From the NCBI GenBank assembly GCA_003246455.1, contig QKAF01000141.1:1-41759 (forward strand): a stretch of DNA of 41,759 bases, in the 5' to 3' direction. The notes beneath the pieces are model-generated. The model was not told the DNA's origin. It searched no databases and saw only the letters and a program-made list of their open reading frames with translations. Source of the DNA: Bacteroidota bacterium. GTDB lineage: Bacteria; Bacteroidota; Ignavibacteria; SZUA-365. This document shows, piece after piece, positions 7,790 through 16,646 of this stretch (its first letter is position 1; the number at the start of each line of letters is the position of its first letter). The position numbers and the translations under genes are program-made.

Positions 7790-8917
7790 TTACCGCGCTG
7801 CAGCGAATACCTCTTCGATAATCCCTCCACCGACGACGTCGCTGCCCTCGTACCAGACGGTGGACTGCCCGCGGGTGATCGCCCGCCGGGGCTCGTCGAA
7901 TACGAGTTCGATGCGTCCATCGGGGAGAGGCCGCAGTTCCGCGGGCGCGCCGGGATCCTTGTAGCGGATTTTCGCCAGGACACGAAGCGGTGCATCCGGA
8001 AAGGGGTACTTCTGCATGTTCACGTCCCGGACGATGCAGCCCCTCCGCTCGAGATCCTCCTTCCGCCCGACGGTGATGGTATTGTCGCCCGCATTGATCT
8101 CGGTAACGAACACCGGTTCGCCGATGGCCACGTTGAGACCGCGGCGCTGTCCGATGGTATAGAAAGGGTACCCGTCATGCTCGCCGATTTTCCTGCCGTC
8201 GAACAACACGTCTCCTCCTTTTACCCGGGTGTCGAGTCCGTCGACCGCTTCACGCAGAAACCGCGTGTAATCGTTGTCGGGGATAAAGCAGATCTCGTAG
8301 CTCTCCTGCTTCTGCGCCGTCCTCACACCGAGCCGTTCGGCGACGCGGCGCGCTTCTTCCTTGCTGATTTCCCCGAGGGGAAAAACCGTTCGCGCGAGGC
8401 TTTCCTGCGACACCGCCCACAGGGCGTACGACTGGTCCTTGCCGGCGTCCTCCCCGCGCGCAATCCAGTAGCGTCCGGTATCGGCGTCATGCCGCAGACG
8501 GGCATAATGTCCCATCGCGACGAAATCCGCACCCAGCCCGATTCCCTTGCGGATGAGTTCCTCCCACTTGATTTTCCGATTGCACACGACGCACGGATTC
8601 GGGGTGTTGCCGGCGAGATACTCCTCGACGAACATGTCGATGACATGCTCTTTGAAAGGGCGCGAAAAGTCGAGAACGAAATGCGGGATGCCGAGGTCCA
8701 GGCAGACGACGCGGGCGTCGTTGATGCCGTCGAGCGAACAGCAGCTGCTGTCATTCGCGGTGTTACCCCCGACCTCCTCATAGTTGTATGTCTTGATCGT
8801 GATGCCGATCACATCGTAACCCTGCTCGACGAGCAGCGCCGCGGCGACGCTCGAATCGACGCCGCCCGACATGCCGACAACCACGCGCGGCCTGTCAGCC
8901 GCGGGCATCTCTGCCAT
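7790..8917 (-). CDS. mnmA: tRNA-specific 2-thiouridylase MnmA
   Basis: This 375-residue enzyme installs the 2-thio group on U34 of Lys, Glu and Gln tRNAs. The PP-loop ATP site is SGGVDSS (17-23). The two catalytic cysteines are visible at Cys109 (NPCVVCNRKIKW) and Cys210 (ESYEICFIPDNDY), about 100 residues apart as in E. coli. The tRNA-binding stretch GKDQSYALW is at about 159-167, and the C-terminal beta-barrel follows GQRRGLNVA. ATG 8917 has AAGGAA six bases upstream; the frame stays open further but would run into hpnE. The gap to hpnE is 154 bases, so it may have its own promoter. Sulfur reaches MnmA from cysteine through a desulfurase, which fits the nearby cysE-cysK. Confidence 0.97.
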   Translation of the reverse strand: MAEMPAADRPRVVVGMSGGVDSSVAAALLVEQGYDVIGITIKTYNYEEVGGNTANDSSCCSLDGINDARVVCLDLGIPHFVLDFSRPFKEHVIDMFVEEYLAGNTPNPCVVCNRKIKWEELIRKGIGLGADFVAMGHYARLRHDADTGRYWIARGEDAGKDQSYALWAVSQESLARTVFPLGEISKEEARRVAERLGVRTAQKQESYEICFIPDNDYTRFLREAVDGLDTRVKGGDVLFDGRKIGEHDGYPFYTIGQRRGLNVAIGEPVFVTEINAGDNTITVGRKEDLERRGCIVRDVNMQKYPFPDAPLRVLAKIRYKDPGAPAELRPLPDGRIELVFDEPRRAITRGQSTVWYEGSDVVGGGIIEEVFAAAR

Positions 8918-9071
8918 GGGATTTCCTTTCTTCTGTGTTATCGCGCCCGCATCCGGCTTGCGGAGATATGCGGATCGTCTTCGGGCACAACATCTCTGTA
9001 AATAAGAAAAATTCCGCGCGTGATTCCAGCCGGAAAAATCCCTCCGTGTGAAACCGCGGGAAACGCCGTAT

Positions 9072-10439
9072 TCAGCCCGGATCTTCCAGCAGAAGATCCG
9101 CCGCCGTCTGCCCGCTCCGGATCGCCCCCTCGATCGTGGCGGGGAGTCCGGTCGCCGTCCAGTCTCCCGCCAGCAGGAGCCCGTTGATGCTGGTTCTCGG
9201 GCCGGGACGAAACGGATCCAGCCCCGGTGCGGGAGTGAATGTCGCACGTTTCTCGCGAATGGGCAGGATGCGCAGAATTTCCTCGTCCCGGAGACCGGCA
9301 TCGAGCAGGCGCAGTTCCTGAAGCAGCATCGTCCGCATCGCGGTTTCATCCGCGGTTTCGTCTCCCCGCGCCGCCGAAACCGTGCACGAATAGTGGAACT
9401 CTGACGAACCCGTTTTCCCCTTGAAAAACACCCATTGCAGCGTGGTCCCGAGCATTCCGGTCATCGGCGCGCCGCCGAGATCGCGTGCGCACCAGATATG
9501 GATGGAGAGGATCTCCGATGGCGCGAAGCGCTCCGCCGCGAACGGGACGATCGGAGCACCGCTGCCGGACACTTCGATCCGCTGCAGCGCCCACGGAGGC
9601 ACTGCGAGGATCACCGCGTCCGCGGGAACGGCCGTTTCGCCGCAGCGGACGCCGGAAACGCGCCGGGTGTCCGCTCCTTCAGCGGGCGCCTCCCCTGCAT
9701 CGACCACCGAAACTGCGGTGACTCCGGAACCGGTATGGATGCGAACGCCCCGTGCCTCGAGTGTTCGCCGGGCGGGATCGATCAGCAGCGGGGAAAGGCC
9801 CGTTTCAGGCAGCAGCATGTCCGCGGCATCGGCAGGTCCGAGGAAAATCTCCCGCAGCACCACGGCAAAGAGCCGGGCGGAAGTCTGCTCCGCCTCGGCA
9901 TTCATGGTCGCCAGTATGACCGGCCGCCAGAAGTGCCGGATTTCCTCCTGCCGCTGGCCGCATGCGCGCAGCCATTCACCGGCGCTGACCGCATCGAGCG
10001 CGGCAGGATCCGAAGCGTGAAGCCGGCGCAGGCACATCGAAACACGCAGAATGCGCAGGCGGCTCATGACCGGCAGGATGTCGTACCGAAGAAACGCCTG
10101 CACAAGCGAGAGCGGGTGCGGAAGACTGCCGGCCTGCAGCACGGCGCTGCGTCCGTCTCGATGGACAAACGGCAGTGCGAGTCCCTTCATGCGCCGCAGC
10201 GGCGGAACGGTCGTGCCGGCCTCCTCCAGGTACCGCAGCGTCGCCCGGTAACAGCCCATGAGCACATGCTGACCGTTGTCGATCTCGAGTCCCGACTGCC
10301 GGTCAGTGAATGACCGCGCGCGCCCGCCGAGCGCGGGGGCGGATTCACAGAGGGTGACGGTAAGACCGGGGGAAGCGGAGAGACGAAGGGCTGCCGCGAG
10401 TCCGGCAAGACCGCCGCCCGCGACGACGCAGTGTTTCAT
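9072..10439 (-). CDS. hpnE: Hydroxysqualene dehydroxylase HpnE (FAD-dependent)
   Basis: This 455-residue flavoprotein of the phytoene-desaturase/amine-oxidase type converts hydroxysqualene to squalene. The N-terminal dinucleotide-binding motif is GGGLAG (8-13), followed by CESAPALGGRARSF. The C-terminal FAD-contact motif is LLLAGDWTATGLPATIEGA. WVFFKGK and the DNGQH segment are also typical of squalene-associated desaturases. Its start overlaps the stop of hpnD by four bases. The hpnC-hpnD-hpnE order identifies it as HpnE rather than a carotenoid desaturase. No squalene-hopene cyclase is in the window, so the fate of the squalene is unknown. Confidence 0.93.
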   Translation of the reverse strand: MKHCVVAGGGLAGLAAALRLSASPGLTVTLCESAPALGGRARSFTDRQSGLEIDNGQHVLMGCYRATLRYLEEAGTTVPPLRRMKGLALPFVHRDGRSAVLQAGSLPHPLSLVQAFLRYDILPVMSRLRILRVSMCLRRLHASDPAALDAVSAGEWLRACGQRQEEIRHFWRPVILATMNAEAEQTSARLFAVVLREIFLGPADAADMLLPETGLSPLLIDPARRTLEARGVRIHTGSGVTAVSVVDAGEAPAEGADTRRVSGVRCGETAVPADAVILAVPPWALQRIEVSGSGAPIVPFAAERFAPSEILSIHIWCARDLGGAPMTGMLGTTLQWVFFKGKTGSSEFHYSCTVSAARGDETADETAMRTMLLQELRLLDAGLRDEEILRILPIREKRATFTPAPGLDPFRPGPRTSINGLLLAGDWTATGLPATIEGAIRSGQTAADLLLEDPG

Positions 10440-11296
10440 GTGAGCGTTGCGTACTGCAGCGGTGCGCGGCTGAAGTATTCGGCAGCGGCGAGACGCATCT
10501 TCGAGAAGGAGGAGATGGAAATCCGTTCGTCGAACAGGGCGAACTGCTTCTGCTCGATTTTCTGCAGGATGCGGTAGTAGATGCGATCCATGATCCGGGC
10601 GGCGAAGAACGCGGCGTGATCTTCATGCGCGAGTGAGGTCCGCGCGCGCTGATAGTATTCACGGGCGCGCGCGGTTTCGAAGCGCATCATCCGGACGAAA
10701 TTTTCGTTGTAGGTCGATCGAAGGAGTTCCTCGTACGAATATCCGAAACGCACGAAGTCCTCGTGCGGAAGGTAGATGCGCCCGATTTCCGCATCGCTTT
10801 TCACATCGCGGACGATGTTGGTGAGCTGCAGCGCGATACCGAGGTTGACGGCGTATTCGCGCGTCTTTTCGTTGGTATACCCGAAAATCTCCGAGCACAT
10901 GAGTCCGACGGTGGAAGCAACATTGTAGCAGTACTCGTACAGCTCATCGAAGCTTTCGTACCGTGTACGCTCGAGGTCCATCCGCATGCCGCGTATCAGA
11001 TCGAAGAAATGCACGGCGGGAATGTTGAAACGGGTCGCGATGACATTCAGCTTGTTCAGCAGCGCGTGGCTGCTTTCGTTGCGGAGTCCCTTTTCCAGTT
11101 CCTCGCCCCAGCGCTTGAGCATGGCCGTCTTGCTCGCATGATCCCCCGCCTCGTCGACGATGTCATCGGTGCAGCGGCAGAAAGCGTACACGGTATGGAT
11201 CGCGTCGCGCTTCTCTACCGGAAGCATGGCGAAAGAGACCATGAAATTGGTCTTGCTTCGTCGGGTGATATCTGCGGCGAGGTCAGCTTCCTGCAT
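10436..11296 (-). CDS. hpnD: Presqualene diphosphate synthase HpnD
   Basis: This 286-residue trans-isoprenyl diphosphate synthase head-to-head family member should make presqualene diphosphate from two farnesyl diphosphates. Both Mg-binding aspartate motifs are present: DDIVDEAGD (44-52) and NIVRDVKSDAEIGRIYLP in the second half. Residues SKTNFMVSFAMLP and YAFCRCTDD are characteristic of the squalene/phytoene synthase fold. It overlaps hpnC by 14 bases and hpnE by four. A phytoene synthase is the alternative, but the triplet context makes HpnD much more likely. Confidence 0.93.
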   Translation of the reverse strand: MQEADLAADITRRSKTNFMVSFAMLPVEKRDAIHTVYAFCRCTDDIVDEAGDHASKTAMLKRWGEELEKGLRNESSHALLNKLNVIATRFNIPAVHFFDLIRGMRMDLERTRYESFDELYEYCYNVASTVGLMCSEIFGYTNEKTREYAVNLGIALQLTNIVRDVKSDAEIGRIYLPHEDFVRFGYSYEELLRSTYNENFVRMMRFETARAREYYQRARTSLAHEDHAAFFAARIMDRIYYRILQKIEQKQFALFDERISISSFSKMRLAAAEYFSRAPLQYATLT

Positions 11297-12239
11297 GGGG
11301 CATTCCTTTGAGCACGGCAGCGGATAACATGGACAGCGTATCCGCTGCGGACAGCGCGGGTCGGGATTGTATGACAGTATACCGCTGATTTTCTATTTTT
11401 TCAAGCACGCGCATCCCTCCGCGCCAGATCGCATTCAGTTCCAGCCGAAGCCGGCGTGGCACGAGAGGAAACAGCGGCAGCGCGTCCCGGAAGTACGCGC
11501 GCGTGCGATCGACTTCGAAGGCGATGACCGTCCGCGTGGCATGCGTGTCACTGCCGTCGAGGATGTCGGCGGCTGAAAGCCCGAAGCGCGCCAGGTCTTC
11601 GAGCGGTACGTAGAGGCGCGGTTTTTGCCGATCGACGGAAACGTCCTGCCAGAAATTCACGAGCTGAAGCCCCGTGCACAGGGCGTCGGACGGAGGACCG
11701 GTTTCCTCGTTGAGACAGCCGAAGAGTGAAAGGATGATGCGGCCGACGGGATCCGCGGAGCGGCGGCAGTAACCGCGCAGTTCATCGAACGTCTCGTACT
11801 GCTGCTGCTCCGTGTCCTGAACGAATGCGTCGAGCAGGTCGTGGAACAGCTGCGGCGGGATGTCGAATCGGCGAATGGTATCGCCGAGGGCGATAAAGAG
11901 CGGATGCAGGACCTCCTGCGTCGCTTCCCGCGCGTGACCGGCTGCCACCGATGCCTCTCCCCCGCCGAATGCCGGGTCCGTTGCCACGCCCGCCTTTTCG
12001 ACGCGGCGAAGCTGGCTCCGCCATGCCTCGAGACCCCGGCGACGCTCCTCCGGCGAAGCAGTCCCCTCGTCGGCGATGTCATCGGCCAGCCGCGCAAAGG
12101 CGTAAACGGCCGCGATATGGGGACGAAGCCGTCGCGGCATCAGCATCGAGGCGACGGGAAAGTTCTCATAATGCGATCGTGCAAGCCGGAGACAGGACCG
12201 ATACGCATCCTCCAGCGATATTTCGACCGTTTTCTCCAT
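11283..12239 (-). CDS. hpnC: Hydroxysqualene synthase HpnC
   Basis: This 318-residue squalene/phytoene synthase homologue converts presqualene diphosphate to hydroxysqualene. The motifs are LARSHYENFPVASMLMPRRLRPH near the N-terminus (read as adjoining segments), DDIADEG (53-59) and LVNFWQDVSVD with PRLYVPLEDLARFG. The HYENFPVAS signature distinguishes HpnC from HpnD. ATG 12239 aligns with family starts; an in-frame ATG at 12317 would add 26 residues. Neither has a good ribosome-binding site. It follows cysK after about 100 bases and is the first gene of the squalene triplet. Confidence 0.92.
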   Translation of the reverse strand: MEKTVEISLEDAYRSCLRLARSHYENFPVASMLMPRRLRPHIAAVYAFARLADDIADEGTASPEERRRGLEAWRSQLRRVEKAGVATDPAFGGGEASVAAGHAREATQEVLHPLFIALGDTIRRFDIPPQLFHDLLDAFVQDTEQQQYETFDELRGYCRRSADPVGRIILSLFGCLNEETGPPSDALCTGLQLVNFWQDVSVDRQKPRLYVPLEDLARFGLSAADILDGSDTHATRTVIAFEVDRTRAYFRDALPLFPLVPRRLRLELNAIWRGGMRVLEKIENQRYTVIQSRPALSAADTLSMLSAAVLKGMPHAGS

Positions 12240-12339
12240 GGACAAAATTGCCGATTGCCGTCCCAAATTCAAAGTCCTGCCGATTTCAGGAACGCGCGGC
12301 GCTCTATCCGCCGCCATTTCTGTCCGGTGGACCTTGAGA

Positions 12340-13269
12340 TCAGGCGTCGGCGAACAGCGGCGTCGAGAGATAGCGTTCGCCCGTATCGGGGAGAACCGTG
12401 ACCACGTTCTGCCCGGACGGGAGCCGACGCGCGACTTCGATCGCGCAATGCGCCGCTGCCCCGCACGAGATTCCGACCAGCATCCCTTCCTCGCGCGCGA
12501 GTCGTCGCGCCATCGCGATCGCGTCGTCGTTGCTGACCGTCATGATTTCATCGATCACGGATCGATCCAGAATTTCCGGGACGAATCCCGCTCCGATGCC
12601 CTGGATTTTGTGCGGTCCCGGATCGCCGCCGCTCAGCACCGGTGAATCCGCGGGTTCGACTGCGACGATGCGGGGAGCGCTGCCGAGCCGTTCGCGCAGC
12701 ACCTGTCCCACCCCGGTAATGGTGCCGCCCGTCCCGACACCGGCGACAAAGGCGTCGATCGAGAGTCCCTGCATGTCGGCCAGGATCTCGACGGCTGTCG
12801 TTTCGCGATGCGATTTCACGTTAGCCTGGTTTCGGAACTGCTGGGGAATGAAAACGCCCTCGCGCTCGGCGGCGATCTGTTCCGCTTTTTCGATGGCGCC
12901 CTTCATGCCGCGCGCGCCTTCGGTGAGCACCAGTTCCGCCCCGAGATGCGCCAGGATCTTCCTGCGTTCGATGCTCATCGACTCCGGCATCGTCAGCACA
13001 AGCCGATACCCCTTCACCGCGCACACCATCGCGAGACCGATGCCGGTGTTCCCCGATGTCGGTTCCACGATCAGGCTCCGGTCGGGTGCGATCAGCCCGG
13101 CTTTCTCCGCCTCCTCGATCATGAAGAGCGCGGGACGCTCTTTTACGCAGCCGAGCGGATTGAAGGATTCGAGCTTGACCCACACCGTGGCACCGCCCTC
13201 GGGCGACAGCGTTGACAGGCGAACGAGCGGCGTGTTGCCGATCGCGGCGTTGATGTTGTTGACTCGCAT
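12340..13269 (-). CDS. cysK: Cysteine synthase A (O-acetylserine sulfhydrylase)
   Basis: This 309-residue PLP enzyme makes cysteine from O-acetylserine and sulfide. The PLP lysine is Lys43 in the motif NPLGCVKER, where most relatives have SVKDR, so the residues on both sides differ. The substrate loop is [12 protein letters not shown] and the phosphate-binding loop is [12 protein letters not shown]. The C-terminal [11 protein letters not shown] is also typical. GGAAAGGAG lies six bases before ATG 13269. It follows cysE by 108 bases on the same strand, giving a two-gene cysteine pathway. A cystathionine beta-synthase-like enzyme is unlikely because there is no CBS domain. Confidence 0.95.
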   Translation of the reverse strand: MRVNNINAAIGNTPLVRLSTLSPEGGATVWVKLESFNPLGCVKERPALFMIEEAEKAGLIAPDRSLIVEPTSGNTGIGLAMVCAVKGYRLVLTMPESMSIERRKILAHLGAELVLTEGARGMKGAIEKAEQIAAEREGVFIPQQFRNQANVKSHRETTAVEILADMQGLSIDAFVAGVGTGGTITGVGQVLRERLGSAPRIVAVEPADSPVLSGGDPGPHKIQGIGAGFVPEILDRSVIDEIMTVSNDDAIAMARRLAREEGMLVGISCGAAAHCAIEVARRLPSGQNVVTVLPDTGERYLSTPLFADA

Positions 13270-13377
13270 GAGAGACTCCTTTCCGGTCCTGCCGCTGCGG
13301 CGGACCCTGTTGAACAGTGTGATTGTTGGTCGTGGTCCAGTCCGGACTTCATCACGGCGATCGAACCGTCCGCCGAA

Positions 13378-14307
13378 TCAGATGACGTAATGCCAGTTGC
13401 TGCTGCGGTCATTTGCGTGCGTGACGTTGACCCGCGGTTCGCTCGTCACGAGGGAGTGCGGCGGCACGGATTTCACGAGCCACACGTTCCCGCCGACGAC
13501 CGCGTCGTGCCCGATCACGGTTTCGCCGCCCAGTATCGTGGCGCCCGCATAAATCGTCACCCGGTCCTCGATCGTCGGATGCCTGCGGACGCCGATCAAT
13601 TCCTTCGCCACGCTCAGCGCGCCGAGGGAAACCCCCTGGTATATTTTCACGTGCTCGCCGATCAGCGTCGTTTCTCCAATCACCACGCCGGTGCCGTGAT
13701 CGATATGGAAATACTGGCCGATGCGCGCTCCCGGATGAATGTCGATCCCGGTCCGCGAATGGATGTACTCGCTCATCATGCGGGCGATGAGCCGGACGTC
13801 GTGTGTCCAGAAGAAATGCGCCACGCGGTGAATGGCGATCGCGCGCAGACCCGGATACGAGAGGATGATTTCTTCCCGGGAGCGTGCCGCGGGGTCGCCG
13901 TCCAGCAGCGCATCCACATCGGTGGAAAGCACGCTGCGGATCGACGGAAGCGATTGAAAGAAGTAATCCACCGTCGAGCAGGCCTGGTCCCGGAAATGTG
14001 CTTCCGTATGGGCGGATCCGACGGAAGCGCCGGCATCCCGTGCCTCGGCATCGAAGAGGAGGTTCTTTTCCACCTCCCGGACCAGGCTTTCATAGACATG
14101 GACCAGTCTCGTCCCGGTGAGGTATCGGAGATTTCCCTGCCCGAGCTTCTCGTCGCGGAAAAACCCCGGAAACAGCAGGGCTTCTATGTCGCGCACGATG
14201 TCGATGATCCCGTCCCGGGACGGCAGCGTATGCCCCTCGAGATGATTGATCGCCCCTTCGCGGGCATACGATGCGAGCAGTCCTTCGGTCAGCTCATCCG
14301 TGTCCAT
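13378..14307 (-). CDS. cysE: Serine O-acetyltransferase (CysE/EpsC type)
   Basis: This 309-residue enzyme acetylates serine with acetyl-CoA, the first step of cysteine synthesis. The N-terminal half is helical (RDIEALLFPGFF and EKNLLFDAEARD regions). The C-terminal half is a left-handed hexapeptide-repeat helix with IDIHPGARIGQYFHIDHGTG, VIGETTLIGEHVKIYQGVSLGA (adjoining segments) and RRHPTIED. The catalytic His-Asp pair lies in HIDHGTGVVIGE. ATG 14307 is preceded by GGAAG at five bases; ATG 14349 lacks a site. The C-terminus ends HYVI; an isoleucine at the end is the usual docking residue for CysK in the cysteine synthase complex, so the pair may form that complex. Confidence 0.93.
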   Translation of the reverse strand: MDTDELTEGLLASYAREGAINHLEGHTLPSRDGIIDIVRDIEALLFPGFFRDEKLGQGNLRYLTGTRLVHVYESLVREVEKNLLFDAEARDAGASVGSAHTEAHFRDQACSTVDYFFQSLPSIRSVLSTDVDALLDGDPAARSREEIILSYPGLRAIAIHRVAHFFWTHDVRLIARMMSEYIHSRTGIDIHPGARIGQYFHIDHGTGVVIGETTLIGEHVKIYQGVSLGALSVAKELIGVRRHPTIEDRVTIYAGATILGGETVIGHDAVVGGNVWLVKSVPPHSLVTSEPRVNVTHANDRSSNWHYVI

Positions 14308-14694
14308 ATTTGCTTCCACAATGATGAATGGCGTGAAATCGCACTGCATGGCTGCGATACGCGAGCGTGAAGCGCGACAGGGACCTGGAGGCCGTCCTGT
14401 CCGCGCGAAACCGGAGTTGGAATGCGATCTACCCCCCACAACGCAGGAATGCGGAAGGAAATTCCTTCCGCAGGCCGTACATCCGCAGGAAAATGCGTCC
14501 AGAAGGCATCGCGACAGATTTGTACAAAGCCATTTTTTTTGTATGTTTTTCTCTCGACTCGACAGAAGTTCTTCCGGACCGTACACGGGATGTCGCACGT
14601 ACCGGACAGACGCCCGCCTGCGTCCCGTGCGGCGTGATGCAGCATTTGATGATTTCGCCCTGATAGTGATTTACCATAGTGCAGGAACTACACC
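14308..14694. other. 387-bp divergent intergenic region between cysE and histidine kinase
   Basis: No credible gene is visible. The region holds an 11-bp-arm inverted repeat (14450-14472), a 10-bp palindrome TTTGTACAAA (14519-14528) and a T-rich stretch with TATGTTT (14542-14548) that may be part of the kinase promoter. Confidence 0.6.
14450..14472. promoter_or_regulatory. Perfect 11-bp-arm inverted repeat (candidate operator)
   Basis: The arms TGCGGAAGGAA (14450-14460) and TTCCTTCCGCA (14462-14472) are exact reverse complements around a single central A. It lies 143 bases upstream of cysE and 222 bases upstream of the kinase. A stem with a one-base loop cannot fold as a hairpin without opening, and no T-run follows, so a protein-binding site is more likely than a terminator. 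Confidence 0.5.
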
Positions 14695-15864
14695 GTGCCT
14701 GAACAGGATGGGGATTCAACGCGCGTACAGGATGTTGGCGGCGTGAGCGATATGGCTCTCGCTGAAAGGGAATTCTACCGCGGGCTCTTCAACGCGGCAA
14801 CGGATATGATCATCGTTATCGATACGGTGAAGCGCACCGTGGTCGAAACCAATCAGGCAACCCGCGACGCACTCGGCTACGATGACACGGCTCTCCGGGG
14901 TCTCCTCTGCCTGAGCCTGTTTTCCACCGACGATACCGAAGAGGTCTGCGCGCACATCACGCATCCGGAAGAAAACGGGACACTCCTTCAGGCGACGCTC
15001 CGCGCGCAGGATGGGAAACAGCTGCCTGTGGAGATTTCCATCGTCCATTATACCCTGCACGAACAGCCGCTCTGCGTCGCAATCTGCCGCGACGTCGCCG
15101 AGCGCCGCGCGTTCGAACGCGACCTGATTGAAGCCCGGGAAGCCGCCGAGCGGTCAAACCACCTCAAATCCATCTTCCTTGCAAGCATGAGCCATGAGCT
15201 TCGGACGCCGATGAACGCCATCCTCGGCTTCAGCGAACTGCTGTGCGAGGAACTGATCGATGCTCCGCAGCATCGAATGGCGGAGATCATCAATACCAGC
15301 GGACATCGGCTGCTCGAAACCCTCAATTCCATTCTCGACCTCTCGCTCATCGAATCGGACCGCATGGAGGTGATCCCAGAACTGGTGAGTATCAACGCCC
15401 TGACCGAGGAAGTCTGCCTGCTGTTCAAACCGCTGGCGAAACGGAAAGGGCTGCGCATCGAATGCATGGCCGAGGAAACCGACCTGCAGCTCTGGACGGA
15501 TCCGCGGCTGCTGCGGCAGACCGTCAACAATCTGGTGAGCAACGCCATCAAGTTCACCACGCAGGGCTATGTCCATGTGCTGACCCGACTCGAAATCCTC
15601 GAAGACCGGCCGCATGTGCGCATCGAGGTCATCGATACCGGGATCGGCATCAACCAGGAAAATCTCTCCCTCATTTTTGAAGAATTCCGGCAGGTGAGCG
15701 AAGGTTACGGCCGCCGTTTCGACGGCAGCGGGCTGGGGCTCGCGATCACGCAGAAGTTCACCGAATTGCTCGGGGGCAGCATCCGGGTCGAAAGCACGCC
15801 GGGAAAAGGTTCACGCTTCACCATCCTCCTCCCCTACCTTCCCGCAGAAGGGAACGGCGAATGA
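14695..15864 (+). CDS. PAS-domain sensor histidine kinase (soluble)
   Basis: This 389-residue protein has one PAS domain (about 25-140; FNAATDMIIVIDTVKRTVVE at its start), a HisKA dimerisation domain with phospho-acceptor His167 (FLASMSHELRTPMNAILGF), and a HATPase domain with NNLVSNAIKF (N box), DTGIGI (G1) and GSGLGLAI (G2). It has no membrane helix and no receiver domain, so it should sense an internal signal. GTG 14695 is preceded by AGGAA at seven bases; ATG 14752 is a weaker alternative. It overlaps the DUF481 gene by four bases. No response regulator is encoded in the window. Confidence 0.93.
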   Translation: MPEQDGDSTRVQDVGGVSDMALAEREFYRGLFNAATDMIIVIDTVKRTVVETNQATRDALGYDDTALRGLLCLSLFSTDDTEEVCAHITHPEENGTLLQATLRAQDGKQLPVEISIVHYTLHEQPLCVAICRDVAERRAFERDLIEAREAAERSNHLKSIFLASMSHELRTPMNAILGFSELLCEELIDAPQHRMAEIINTSGHRLLETLNSILDLSLIESDRMEVIPELVSINALTEEVCLLFKPLAKRKGLRIECMAEETDLQLWTDPRLLRQTVNNLVSNAIKFTTQGYVHVLTRLEILEDRPHVRIEVIDTGIGINQENLSLIFEEFRQVSEGYGRRFDGSGLGLAITQKFTELLGGSIRVESTPGKGSRFTILLPYLPAEGNGE

Positions 15865-16637
15865 AGTTCTTCGCCGTCGTCGCCCTGGTGCTGCTCGTGC
15901 TCTCCTTTCCTGCACGGGCCCAGGTCAACACCGAGAAACTCCGCCGCGCCGACAGCACGACGGGAGCGTTCTACAGCGCGGGACTCTCGCTCGGACTCGA
16001 CCGCGGGAATTCGGAGTTCGTCGCCGCCGCGGGCGGACTGCGTTTCGACTACGCCCGGAAAGGCAACGACAATTTCATCGTCGCGCAATACGACTTCAAG
16101 GAAGCCCGCAAGGGCAAAATCACGAACAAGGGTTTTCTGCATGTCCGCTCCATGTGGGGTATGTCGGAATTGCTCACGCTGGAGGGATTCGCGCAGTCGG
16201 AATTCAACGAGTTCATTTCCCTGAAGAACCGCAATCTGATCGGCGGCGGCACTCGCTGGCATCCGCTGCGTCCCCGGGGCGAGCATGAAGGGTTCGGTGT
16301 GGAAATGTATATCGGGGTAGGCCTGATGTACGAGCATGAATTCTACGCGACCACGCCCGATGCCACCGTGCACGACCGGCTTCGGTCAACGAACTACCTG
16401 ACGCTGAACGCGGGTGGATTCGGGACGGCGTCGCTGCAGATTACGACCTATTTTCAGCCTGTGCTCGCTTCTCCCGAGGATTTCCGCCTGTCCAATGAAA
16501 CCGCGCTCGTGTTCAGCCTGTCGGAGTGGCTGACCTTTTCCGCAAGCCTGAACTACCGGTACAACAGCCGGCCGACGCTGAACGTCAAGCGCTACGATCT
16601 CCAGCTTCGCAACGGCATCGCGGTAACGCTGCACTGA
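15861..16637 (+). CDS. DUF481-family outer-membrane barrel protein
   Basis: This 258-residue protein has a signal peptide ending PARAQ (about residue 21). It is followed by alternating beta-strands with the DUF481 (YdiY-like) pattern: GLRFDYARKGNDNFIVAQYD, then GFLHVRSMWGMSELLTLEGF, and EFNEFISLKNRNLIGGGTRW. Members are predicted outer-membrane barrels sometimes linked to salt or alkali stress; their exact role is not established. It is translationally coupled to the histidine kinase by an ATGA overlap, an unusual pairing that suggests a common stress response. Its stop lies nine bases from the stop of the convergent methyltransferase gene. Confidence 0.82.
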   Translation: MKFFAVVALVLLVLSFPARAQVNTEKLRRADSTTGAFYSAGLSLGLDRGNSEFVAAAGGLRFDYARKGNDNFIVAQYDFKEARKGKITNKGFLHVRSMWGMSELLTLEGFAQSEFNEFISLKNRNLIGGGTRWHPLRPRGEHEGFGVEMYIGVGLMYEHEFYATTPDATVHDRLRSTNYLTLNAGGFGTASLQITTYFQPVLASPEDFRLSNETALVFSLSEWLTFSASLNYRYNSRPTLNVKRYDLQLRNGIAVTLH

Positions 16638-16646
16638 TGCCCGCGC

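Noticed and set aside
9072-10439. Carotenoid (phytoene) desaturase as the identity of the FAD enzyme
   Set aside because: The hpnC-hpnD-hpnE order and overlap fit hydroxysqualene dehydroxylase better; no carotenoid genes are seen.
12340-13269. Cystathionine beta-synthase as the identity of the PLP enzyme
   Set aside because: The protein ends without CBS domains, lies after cysE, and has the length of CysK.
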